Shown here: positions 24,094 through 35,500 of the stretch, piece after piece
Numbering within the stretch: position 1 is the first letter of the stretch
Layout of the letters: the number at the start of each line of letters is the position of its first letter
DNA from: Cyanophora paradoxa
Lineage: Eukaryota > Glaucocystophyceae > Cyanophorales > Cyanophoraceae
Assembly: GCA_004431415.1 (NCBI GenBank)
Contig: QPMI01000173.1
Coordinates: forward strand, 1-64,000
Direction: 5' to 3'
DNA: 64,000 nucleotides
Program-made: the position numbers and the translations under genes
The notes under the pieces: model-generated
Told to the model about the DNA's origin: nothing
Database searches by the model: none
The model's input: only the letters and a program-made list of their open reading frames with translations

Positions 24094-27000
24094 TCAGGGG
24101 GATCCGGAGGGCGGCGGGAAGGGCGACTCGATGGTGCCCCTCGCGCTCGGCGGCGGGCCCGGGCCGGGCGGCCCCAGCACGGGGCTCCCCGGGGCGCGCA
24201 GGGCCCTGAGGGTCCCCCCGCGGGAGGCGGGGGGCGACGCGGATGCCGCGGCCTGGCGCGAGGGCGAGGAGGAGGCGGGGAGGGGGGGGTTGCGGGCGGA
24301 GCTCGAGCTCGAGGGGGGCCCGTAGAGCGCCGCCGCCGCCGCAAACGATGCGACCGCCGAGAGCGGCGCCACGCCCGCCGAGGGCCTGCACGCGCGGTAC
24401 GCGGCTCGCAAGGCGGCGCCGCGCGGGGAGCGGCGGGGGCCACTCACTTGCGGCCAGCCGAGGGTCTCAGGATGGGGCCGGCGGTGGGCGTCGAGGGGGA
24501 GGGGTCGATACGAGGGGTGCGGGGCGGGTCGACGGGGAGCAGAGCGGCGAGGAGTCCTCGGCGGAGGGACCCGGGCTGGAGTACGGCTACGGGGGCCCCC
24601 GCAGAGGCCGAGCCGGGGGGCCCGAGGAGCGGGGGCCCCGCGGGTGGGGCGCCGGGTGCGGGGGCGCGCAGTTGCGGTGCGCGCACGGGCGACTGAAGCG
24701 CGGGCGGGGGTGCGGGAGGGGCAGAGGGCGTGGGAGGGGCAGAGGGTGCGGGAAGGGCAGGGGGAAGGGCAGCGTCGTGTACGAGGCGCGGCGCTGAGGA
24801 CGACCCGAGGGGCTTCCGGGAGCGCGGGGGGGTGCCGCGCTCCTCGCCCGGAGGGCGGTGGAGAGCAGGGGAGCTGTGGGGGGCGGGGGTGAGGCGGGCG
24901 GGTGGAGACTGGAGGGGCGCAGAGCGCGCCTGACGTGCCCGTGGAGCGCCCCCCGCGAGCCCCCGCCCCGAGCCTCCGCCCCCGCCTGCCGCCCCGCACG
25001 CCCCGCCTGCCCCCCGCAAACCCTCCCCTCTGCACCCGAACCCGCAAAAAGGGCGTCCCTCTCCTCTTTCGCTCCCGGGCGGGCCACAAGCTGGGACCTG
25101 GGTTTGCGCGAGAGGTTGAGAGGAGGGGAAGGGGCGAGATGGGGGTACACGCCCACCGGTACGCCGCGAGCTCGCGGAGGAAGAACTTGAAATCGGGCCG
25201 CCTGTGGGGCAGAACCGGCGTCAGATGCTATTTGACGGGGGTACGCGGAGGCAGGTGGCGGGGGGAGGGGAGGGGCACCGAGAGGGGTCGCGCTCCCAGC
25301 AGAGCTCGGTGAGGCGGCGGAGGCGGGGCGGGCAGGAGGCGGGCAGCTCGAGGCGGCGGCCCTCCCTCAGAACCTGCGGAGCGTCGCGGCGAGCAAGGCG
25401 ACGGGCTGGAGCGAGGGCGCGGGGCGCGCGCCATGCGGACGATGTCCGCCCCCTCTACCCCGACCCACGGCAGCTGCGGTCCCGTCCCGTCAGCAGCTGG
25501 GGGGGAGGCCGAGGAGGGAGGGAAGGAGGGAGGGGAGGAGCAGAGGAGTACGGCGCGCCTGCTCGGAGACAAGCTCCCAAAGGAGTACCCCGAAGGACCA
25601 GACCTCGCTTGCCTCGCCGGGGGTACCCCCGCCCAGAACCTCCGGCGCTTGGGGGGAAAGGTGGGGGGGGGGCGGGGGCGGGGGGACAGAGGAGTAGGGT
25701 TGGCGGAGAGGCGAGGGGAGACGCGGGCTGCGAGCGCACCCATCCAGGCGTGCGTGCCGACGTTGCCCATCCCCGCGCCCCCGCCCGCCCCCACCTCGCC
25801 TCCCCCGGCAGCCTCCTGCAGCCGCGCACTCAGGGGCCCGGGGTGCGAGTGGAAGAGAGGGGGATGCAGCGCGCCTCGTCCCCCTCCTCGTCCTCTTCGG
25901 AGCCTCCGGCGGGGCGAAGGAGGCGCCTGTACCCCGCTCGCAGTGAGGGCGGCGAGGCCCCAAAGCTGCGCTTGAGAAGCTGCGCACCGCCTGGGGCGGG
26001 CGGGTGTGGGGCCGGGAGCCCCCGGCCGTGAGCGAGTCGCCAGCGTTCTCGCCAAGCCAAAGTCACCGAGCTTGGCTCTGCGTACCCCCGGCCGGACCGA
26101 ATCGGGTCGCAAGCGGCGCAGGAGCTGAGGTCCCAGGCACGTCCTTCCCCAGTGGGCCGCACCGGCCATCCGCAGCGATGAAAACGTTGAGCGACTTCAG
26201 GTCCTGCCCCGCGTTGTCATCAGCAGGGGTACGGGGAGAGGGAAGGCGGCTACGGGCTCGCCTGGTGGAGGACAGGCGGGTCGGCCCCCCCGCCGAGGAG
26301 GTACGCCTGCACCCAGGGAGGATCGGGCCAGCGCGGAGGTACGAGGGGGGTTACGCTCACCTCCGCGCGGCACACGTCGAGGGCGACCTCGACCTGCGGA
26401 GTACCCCGGCCCCGTCGATGCCGGCAACCCTGGGAGGAGGGGTACGCGCCTTGTAGAGGAGGGGCACGCGGCCAGCGCGCTCCCTCAGGAACGCCGCAAG
26501 GTCGCCCCTGCACCCCGCCCCGTCGGGGGAGAGGAGGGGGAGGAAGGGGGGAGGGGGGGGGGGGAGGCGGGGGGAGGGGGGGGGGAGGGGGGCTGCGCGG
26601 CGTGGAGGGGCACGGGGACGGGCCTGGGGAGGTACTCAACAGCGAGTATGGGGGACTCGAGGCCAGCGGCGGCCAGGGCCTCCGCCCGCCCGCACGCCCC
26701 GACCAGCCGCACCTGTACCCCCAACTCGAGAGGGGCCACGCGCAGAGCAGCGAGGAGGGCGCTCACCACATTCTCGTGCCGCAGCCGCCTGCAGGGGGGG
26801 GGGGAGGAGGAGGAGGGGGGAATAAGTGTCGGCGCGTGTGGGCAGCAGCGCATCCGAGAAAGACGGACCCCATGATGGCTGCCTCCTCGGCCAGGTGGGG
26901 GCCGAGGCGCTCGCGGTTAGGGGGGTCCACCATCTTCACCGCCACCTGCGGGAGCACCGGGCTCGGCGCGGCCGGCTGCGGGGGGCGCGTACCCCCTCGC

Positions 27001-28330
27001 GCACCTGGCGCCCGCGGTGCGTCGCGAGGAAGACGCCGCCGGAGCGGCTCCGGTGCAGGAGGCGCACGATCGTGACCTGCGCCCGCGCCCGGCCACGTCG
27101 CTGGCGGAGAGCGCGAAAAGCCCTCACGGGGGTACGCCCGCACCTCAGAGGGCTCGATCTCCGGAGAATCTGTTGGGGGTGGAACCAAGGGTAAGGGGAG
27201 AAGAGAGGGGGTATCGGTGGTGCCCATGGGGCTACGCCGGGGGCAGGGGAGGGGTACCGGAGGCGCCGGAGCGAAGGGCGCGCTCGAGGGCTTCCAGAGC
27301 CGTAGCCGTCCGCTCGTCCCCCTCCGCCAGGAGGTACCTGCAGGGTACAGAGTCGACCCTGGCTCACAGGACGCGGAGGCTTACGGGGACGAGGCGCGCC
27401 CGCGCGTCCGCTCGACGAGTCTGAGGCACTCGGCCGCGTCGCTCGCGTCCGCCATTCGATCCCGGTCCGCCCTCTGCGCAAGGGGAGGGAAAGGGAAGGG
27501 GGGAAGCGATTCAGAGAAGGGGGCAGAGGAGCGTGCGGGCGGTGGCGCGCCTGGAGGTGTGGCAGGCGGCGCTGCAGGGTCCTCCGGTCGAGGTCTGGGA
27601 GGAGGGAAGGCTTCGGTGGCGGGCGGGGGAGGACGGGGCGAGGGGCGCTCACCCTCGTTCTGCATGTCGGCGGAGGGATCGGAGAAGAGGACGGGCGGCA
27701 GCTGCGCGGGAGTCGGCGCGGCCGGTCGCGCGCGGCGCGGGGCGGGGGCGCCTGCGGCTCGCCGGCCTCGCGCAGGGCGCGAGCCCAGGCGTCGACACGC
27801 TCGCCGAGCCGAAGAATGGAGATCCCCTCGTGGTAGAATTTGATCGCCTGGACGTACCTGCGCGCGCGGAATTGAACGCCGGCGCGCCCCGCCCGAGCGC
27901 GGCCGTCACCACTCGTCGTCCCGTCGCGCAATCAGGAGAGCCTCGGCTTCCGATGCAAGCTGTGCCGCGGCCTCGACCGCCGGCGAGCTCGAAGCGCCCT
28001 CTATGGCGTCACTCGTCGATCGGAGGGTCCAAGCGGCGCGCGCCTGCAGCTGGGCCACCGTACGGCCCATCGCATCGAGCCGCCTGCGTACACACACCCG
28101 GTGAACGCTGCTACCCCGCGCACGGATGCGACGCACTTAGCGAGGGCGGAGAGCCGGAACTTGTTGACGTCCGAGCTTTGCCCGCTTCGTTTGAGCTCCG
28201 CTGCCACCTTCAACAGCGCGCGCGAGACGTCACCGTGCCTGGCGTTCGCGTTCAGCATCGCAGCCCGCGGCTGGACCCGCCGGACCGGCTTATTCGAATT
28301 CGAAGTCGCGCGCACCTCCCCATCGCTCAT
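24094..28330 (-). CDS. TKL-type protein kinase with N-terminal MIT-like domain
   Basis: Reading leftward from ATG 28330, helical segments lead to an MIT-like three-helix motif. LASEAEALLIARRDDEW joins YVQAIKFYHEGISILRLG across an intron at about 27911-27855. MIT domains bind ESCRT-III tails or tubulin-linked partners; that role is inferred. The kinase domain follows: a weak glycine loop RSRSGGVFLATHRG (about 27050-27010), VAVKMVD Lys (about 26945), AEEAAIMG Glu (about 26890), a catalytic loop read as HQDLKSLN (about 26268-26180), KLGDFGLAR (about 26075), THAWM and APEVLGG (about 25745-25640), SEVWSFGVLLWELVSEQ (about 25600-25550), and LTELCWERDP..RPDFKFFLREL (about 25315-25165). The order and the C-lobe motifs fit the TKL (RAF/plant MAPKKK-like) group. 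A Pro/Ser/Ala-rich tail follows; the stop at about 24094 is the most likely but not certain. The HQD reading uses a GC-AG intron (26204-26261). Confidence 0.75.
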
Positions 28331-29594
28331 GGTACGAGTCAGCTCGCTCGCCGTGGCCGGCGCTAGCACAGCATCGATATCTACGGGTACAGCTACTATT
28401 TCGCTGAACGACTTGGAGCTCGCGATCGAGCTTGAACGCGACTTGAGCTTGACCTCCCAGCCCGGCTCAAGCCTTGGTTCAGCCTTGCAGTGGCTCAAGC
28501 TTAAGCACTTGACTCAGTGACGGCAAGCCGCAGGCCTACTTAACTCGGAAGCAGCGCGTGGCCCTGAGCTCGAGGCTGCGAGGAGCTCGAGATGCATATG
28601 CATGAGGAGCGGATCCGGACCCGGGAACTAGTACTCGACGACGCGCCGGCGCCACTACTGCGCTGCGCATGCGCATGCGCATGCATATGCTTGATCATGT
28701 TCAGAAAAAAATCGATTTTTTTGGTACGATGGCGAAGTGGCCAGGAAGGGGTCCGAAGGGCTTCTCCTTTCCTCAAGGCCGACTTGCCAGTTGCAATATT
28801 AATTGGAAAGAAATGCATTGATCATCGGATCACAAATATCATTATAGAGGATTCGAACTCTCGCTGCGGCCCAGGGCTGATACAGCTAGATGACGTCGAC
28901 ACGTGCACTGGGCGTGTGACATATATATAGTATAGAGCCGCTGGTACCGCGGCCGGTTATCATAGTATTCCGGATTTTCTGCTGATCATGATCCATGGCC
29001 AGATAAAACCTTGGTGCTCTTGAGAAGATCTACCGTACTGGGATAAACACAGCTTGCACTGCAGCTAAAGCTAGAGCTAACGAAAGTCCAATTCAATCAC
29101 TACATCCTTATAATATCAAAGGATCTAGATGAAACCGTTGAACTCTCATCATAGTATCAAATGGCGATGATCAATATCACGGCATGCGCACGCCATTGAA
29201 ATTGACCCTACTAGGCTAACAATCGCGTGGAGACCACTATAGCACATACATGTACATGCACTCATTATCTCAGAAAAGCAGAAAGCCAAGAGATCGATGG
29301 CTCGGCGAAAGAGTGAGAGCGAGGATAAACTGTTTTTGTAAACTGGTTACATATATAGCGCTGCTCATCATGGCATCTCAGAGAGCTCGAGAACATTAAG
29401 CTTGAATCCGAACAGCTTGAAAAACAAAACCCAAAGTGCCTGCTGGTGCTACCTTGAACAGCGTTAATGAAGCCGCCTTGGACGCGAAAAGATAAACGTA
29501 AGCTTCGATCAGTAGCTGATTTCGAATTCACGAGCCCGACGCTTGACTGGTACTCGGAGGAGCCTCGGAGGCCGTGGGAGGGGGAGCCTCATGA
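28331..29594. other. AT-rich, palindrome-rich intergenic region
   Basis: No gene is supported. An alternative upstream start of the kinase gene at 28498 would take the first 170 bases. From about 28560 the DNA is packed with short palindromes: GAGCTCGAGATGCATATGCA near 28584-28603 and alternating GCATGCGCATGCGCATGCAT near 28666-28685. Poly-A/T stretches follow. The DNA near 29100-29480 is AT-rich and probably holds the transcript end of the cyclase gene that stops at 29595. Confidence 0.5.
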
Positions 29595-32500
29595 TCAGAG
29601 GAGGCTGGCGCCCAAGAGGAGGCGGCTCCTGTCGAGGAGCTCGCGGGCGGCCTGGGGGTCGGGCTCGCCCGCGGCGAGCTCCTCGAGGGCGCGGGCCTCC
29701 CAGGCGGCGAGGCCGGCCTCGCGGGCGGCGACGAGGGCGCGCAGGGCGAGGCGCGCGGCCGCCTCGGGGCGCCCCTCGAACTCGCGCTCCCAGACCGCCC
29801 GCTGCACCAGCGCCGCCGCCTCCAGCAGCCGCCGCTGCCCGCCCCGCCCCTGCTCCCCCTCCAGCAGCGCCAGCAGCCGCCCGTACTGGCCCCGCCGGCC
29901 CCGCATCGCCCCCGCCCGGCGGAGCTCCCACACGCTCGCCGCGCTCGAGCTCGGGCGCGCCGGCTGCTGCTTGGCGGGCGCCAGCTTGGAGAGCAGGCGG
30001 GAGAGCCAGGACCCGGGCCCGCCCGTCTGTTCCACGCCCGCTGGCCCCGCAGCCGATACGGGTGAAGCGGCCGACCCAACGTCGTCGGCGTGGCGGCGGT
30101 GGGAGAGGGCGACGGCGTCCTGAGGCGGGGTGAGGGGCCGGCGGGCCGGGGCGGGGCGGGGCGGGGCGGGGCGGGCCATGAGGGAGCAGAGGGCGAAGCA
30201 CTCGAGCGGCGCGTCGAGGCCGTCGCCGCCGCCGGCCGCCCTCAGGTACGACTCCGGCCCCTCCAGCGCCTCCTTCAGCGCCGCCTCCTCCGCCCCCGGC
30301 CCGCTCCCCGCCTGCCCACGCCCCGCCCCCCGCCCCGCCCGTCAGCTCCGCCCGCCGCGCTCGGAAGAGGCGCAGGGCGGCGACCTGGCAGACGGCGCGG
30401 GAGAGGAGGGCGGCGGCGGCGCGGCGCTCAACGAGCAGCCCCGTCTCGAAGACGAGGCGATTCGCCCTGCGGCCGCTTTGGTTCGGGTCCCGCCCGCCCC
30501 GGCTCGTCCCCGTGTCGCATGTCCTGCCGCCCCGCTCAGACGGACGACTCCCGAGGCATTCGCTTCCATATTCTGCAGAGCGTTGCGGGGAGCGGACCGA
30601 GCGAGGAGCATGGCGTTCTCGGTCGTTGAGACAGCCTCGGGCGCCAGGCTCGTCAGCATCTGAAGCTGCGCCCGCAGCTGCGAGCGCGAAGCGGAGTCAG
30701 AGAGGCGCTCGGCGCCGGCTCGGGCGGGGGCGGAGGGGCGGCACCAGGGCGGCCCAGCAGAGGTGCGGCTGGGAGGGCGCCGACGAGGCGAGCCACTTGA
30801 GCTCCCGCACCGCCTCGCTGCACTCCCGCAGCTTCCCGCCATCTGAGGCCACGTGAGATCGGCCCGCGGCGAAGAGGGCGAATTCCCCGCAGGGGAGAGC
30901 GAGAAGAGAGGGGTCGGGGTCTGGTCGCTGTGACGCACGGAAGAGGGCGACAGCTTCGATGAGGAGGAGCTCGAGGGCGCCGTGCGCGGTGTGCGAGAGC
31001 TGCCGCAGCGCCGGCCCCCCCGCTCAGGCAGGCAGCGCACGCCGGCGTGTCGGGGGAGGAGGGAGAAGAAGGGGGCGCACGTTCTGCGAGAGGAGGCGCC
31101 CCTGCCTGGCCGCCATGACGGCGCTCTCCACGCGCCCCCGCCCGACCGCCGCGCGCGCCTCGTCCTCCAGCACCGCCGCCTGAGCAGAGGGCGCCGGGCG
31201 TCAGCGTTTCCGAATCCGTTCGCAGGTATGCGAGCAATACTCATGCGACGCATTACTAAGAGCTTTGCACCTTGTGGAGCGTCTGTCGCTCCTTTTGGGT
31301 GGGCAGCACGTGCATCCAGTCCGTCACGAGCGCGCGGAGCCGCGCCGCCGCCGCCGCCGCGAGGCGGCCGCCGACCCACTCGAGGGCGGTGGCGGCGCGG
31401 GCGGCGGCCTCGGCGCGGCGCGCAACGTCGGCCTGCGGCGAGAGCATCGTCCACCGGGCGACCGCCACGCGCGCCGCCCGCGCGTTCTCCCCCGCGTGCC
31501 TGCCCCCCGCCCGGTCGCCGAAGCGAAGACGTCGACGCCTCAGGCGGGGCGCGTCGGGGGGGCGGACCGGAGGAGGCGCTCGTAGACGGCGAGGGCTTCG
31601 TCGCGGCAGTCCTCCTCCGTGAGCTCCCCGCCCCAGGTCGCCTCCCCGCGCTCACTCTCCGCCCCGCTCTCCCCCGCGTTGAGCGCTCCCGCCGTCTCCC
31701 ACGGGGCGGCGACGCCCTCGCTGAAGACCGTGCCGCCCCGCACGCTCCCGAAGATGCCGCCGCCCCGCACGCTCCCGAAGAGGTTGCCGGCGCGCACGCT
31801 CCCGAACATGCCGCCGTCGCGCACGCTGCTGAACGCGTTGCCGCCCCGCACGCTGGCGAACGCCGTCCCACCCCGCACGCTGCAGCCCCGCGTCAGCGCA
31901 CGCGAGGGGGGGGTTTGGAAGCTGTGGGAGAGGGGCGGCGGGCCTGTTGAAGAGGGCGCCCCCGCGTATGCTGCCGAAGGCGCTCTGCGAGGGGCGGCAG
32001 CCGAAGAGCCCCGAGCAGAGCGCCCCGCAGACCGCAGGGTCCAGGTCATCGGGTGCGACCGAGTTGCCCCTGCGCAGCGCCCGTGCGAGAGGCCATCAGA
32101 CCCGACAGCGCAAGATGAACGCAACGCAGCTCAAAGACGCACTGCGACCACGTGCGCGACGCGCGCGTGTGGGCGGAGGCGCAGGCCGCCGCCCGCAGGG
32201 ACAACTTGGCGAAGCTGACGAGCACGAACGATGAGAAGCAGCGGGGACGAGGAAAGGCGGAGTAAGGGTAGAGCCGGATGGCATTGCATATGTCCTCCAC
32301 GGAGGGGGCGCGTGTGCGGGGGCGGGGGCGGGGGCGCACCCGAGGCGCTGCATGAAGAGGGACTGGGCCTCGGCCTTGGCTGCCGGGGCGCCCCCGGGCC
32401 CCGCCGGCGACCTCGGCGACGTCGCTCCGCCCTGCCCGCGCCCCGCCTCAGCTCTCCGCGCGGCCCGGGGCCCTCGCGCGCGACGCTGCGGACCTGCTTC

Positions 32501-35500
32501 GGAGGAGCGCTCGCGGGCGACTTGCGCGCCCGCGGGACCGCCACGAGCTCCGCCGTGCGCGGCCACGTCTTCAGCGTCCTGCCCCCGACACTAAGCGGCG
32601 CTCGCCGTGGGCCTGCGCCAGGCGGGGCCGGCGGCGCACTGCTCGAGGACGGTGCGGGAGGAGAGAAGACGGCCGGAGAGGACGTAGACGCGGGCGAGCA
32701 GCACGGCGCGCATCACCACCTGCCCGAGCGCTCAGACGACGCTGCAGGCCCCGCGCCTCCCTCTCGCAGCCACCTGGCGCCGCCTGAGGGCGTTGGAGGT
32801 CGGGGCGGCAGGGCGCAGGGGGCCGTCCCCCGCCGCCACGCTCCGCGAGCGGGCGATGGCGAGCAGCTCCGCCATGATCCGCCCCTGCGCGATGCGCGGC
32901 GGTGAGACGCCGCCCACCGCACTCTTTCATCCTCTCCTTCAGATTCGCAGACGGCGTTCTGTGTGGCTGCTAATGGGGCGACGGGGGGCACCTGGCGGAC
33001 GCTGCCCTCCTCCGCCTCCGCGCCCCGCGAGACGGAGGCCCGCTTCTTCGTCGACGCCGCCGCCGCCGCGCCCTCGCCCTCGCCCTCCGCCCCGTCCTCT
33101 TTCGGCATCGGCCCGCCCAGCTGGACGGCGTCCTCGAGGGCGGCGATGGCCTTGGTGAGGGAGCCGGACTGTACGGCCGCCTGCCCCGCCACCGTCAGGA
33201 AGTGCACCGCCCGCTCCTTCACCCCCGCGCTGTTGAAGTGCGCCGCCAGCGCCGTCGCCGAGACGCCCATCTGCTCCCGCTCCGCCTGCCGAGGGGGCGG
33301 GGTCGGGGCCGGGGGCGGGGCGGGGGCGGGGCGGGGCGGGGCGGACGGGGGAGAGGGCCTCGAGGGCGGCGGCGGCGCGGAGGTGGAGGAGGCGGCGGCG
33401 CTCCTCGGTGAGGCGCGCGTAGAGGATGTCCCGCGTCGCCCCGTGCAGGAACCCGAACAGCCCGCCCCGCCCCGCCCCCTCCCCCGCGTCCCGCTCGAGG
33501 ATGTCCAGCCCGCTGCCGGCCGAGCCAACGCCAGGTCAGAGCGAGTTGGGAGGGCGGCGGGCGGAGCTGGCGGACCTGCCGACGGACGACGGCGCCCCGC
33601 CGCTGTTCCCCGCGACGGGCGAGTGCGCCGCCCCGGGCGAGGCCGCCGCGCCGTCCACCGTCATGGGCGAGCCGGCGCCGTTCTCCCGCTCCCGCGATCG
33701 ATCCCGATCCAGCTGAGCGGGGGCGGGCGCGACGGGCAAGGGCAGGGGCGACGCCCCGGGGCTTTGCCCGGTCAGCCCGCTTGCAATGCGCGGCGTCCCG
33801 CCGCCGAGCGGCGACTCCGACGCCGGGATCATCGACTGCGAGCGACGCTGCGGGACAGCTCGATCGTCAACGGGAGCGAGTCTACAGGGGAGACGCCATC
33901 AGAAGGGCAGAATGGGATGGGCGGACCCGGCGCCAGCCGAGGAGCGTGGCGGCGTCCTCGCCTCCGCCGCCGCCCGCCAGCAGGCTCGACTTGCGGCTCG
34001 GGACCTTCGGCTGCCGCTCCATGAGCCACCCGTTCTGCGTGTCGGCCGCGTGCGCGAGGGGGTCAGACATACACCGGGGGCCTGCAAGTTCAGCGCTAGA
34101 CGGCAGTGCGCACGTCGACGAGGGCGCGGATGCGCTCCGCGACGCGCGCGACGCTCTCCTCGCCCTCCTCGCTCGCCGGGAGGTCCGGCCCGCACACCGC
34201 CGCCGCGATTGGCACCTGGCCCCTCTCCGGTGAGGCACGCGCGCGCCGACTTGGGGCGGGGAGGGCGGGGGGCGCACGGAGAAGGCGCTGGAGAGGACGG
34301 AGAGGAGGCTGCAGACGAGGGCGTCCAGCGGGTCCATCCTGCCCGCCCCCGTCGCGATCGTCAGGGGCAGGCGGCCGCTCCGGCAGCTCCCGGGGCGCAC
34401 GCGTCGAGGCGGCTGAAGACGACCTTCTCGAACGAGTCGGGCAGCGCCGTCGTCGCCGCTGCGCGCCCCCGGAGCGCCCCCAGCGAGCGCGCGATCACCG
34501 CCTCGCCTGCGCCGCGCCGGGGCGCGCGTGAACGGCCGAGGCCGGGGGGGTGGGGGTGGTGGGGGGGGCGCGTGAACGGCCGAGGCGGGGGGAGGGGGGG
34601 GGGGGGGGGCGCGTGAACGGCCGAGGCGGGGGGGGGGGGGGGGGGGGGGGGGCGGGGCCGGGGACCGGTCTTGGTGGCGCCCAGCTGGGCGACCTCGGCG
34701 ACGTCCTCCGAGTCCAGCGACACGATCCGGCCCTGCGGCGCGCTGCAATGAGAGGGCGGGGCGGGGGGAGACGGCTCTCGTTGGCCTCGCCGCGGCGCGC
34801 CTTCGAGACGGTAATGGAGCGGTGCAGCATGAGGACCTCGAGCATGTCCAGCATGCGCCCCGGGTTGCCCCGCGCCTGCACGTGCAGCGTGTGCACCAGC
34901 CACTGCGCGGGCAGTTGGGATTGAATGCCTCAGCGACGAGGGCTCTATTTCCATGCCTTCTCGGGGGTGAGGCCGTCGGGGCTGCGGACGGGCCCCGCCT
35001 CGCCGGGCGGCGTCGAGAGGGCCGGCGCGGCGTCCTCCTCGTCGACGGAGGCGATGTCGAGGCCGATGGCCGCCGCCACGAGCGCCTCCGCATCCGCCTC
35101 CCCCATCGCCCCCAGCGGCAGCACCTGCCGCCGCTCGCAATGTTAGAGCTCGAAACGGAGTTCGTTCGTTCAGAGCCGGTTGCCGGCGTGCTGCGGTCGC
35201 AAGCGTCGCACGCGCCTCGGTGGAGGGGTGGGCGAGGATGCGGGAGCAGGCGGGCGACTCGGGGATGGTGCGGGCGGCGGTGGTGGCGAGGAAGGCGCAG
35301 GGGCCGCGCGGGAGGCGGTGCAGCTCCGCGAAGAGATCCAGCGACGCCCGGTCGAACCTGCGCGCCCCTGAGCCCCGCCCCCCGCAGCCGCTCGCGGTCG
35401 TGGAGCATCCCATGGCCAGCGCACTTGTCCACGTCTTCTAGAACGATGACCGTCTGAGCGGGGCCTCGTAAGCCGAAGGATCGGAGCCGAGACTGCGCGG

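Noticed and set aside
28720-28880. tRNA-like pieces: GGCGAAGTGG on the plus strand and a TTCGAAC/TTCGAAT element near 28853
   Set aside because: Stem pairing around the T-loop fails on both strands, the distance between the two elements is too long even with a variable arm, and no anticodon stem can be placed.
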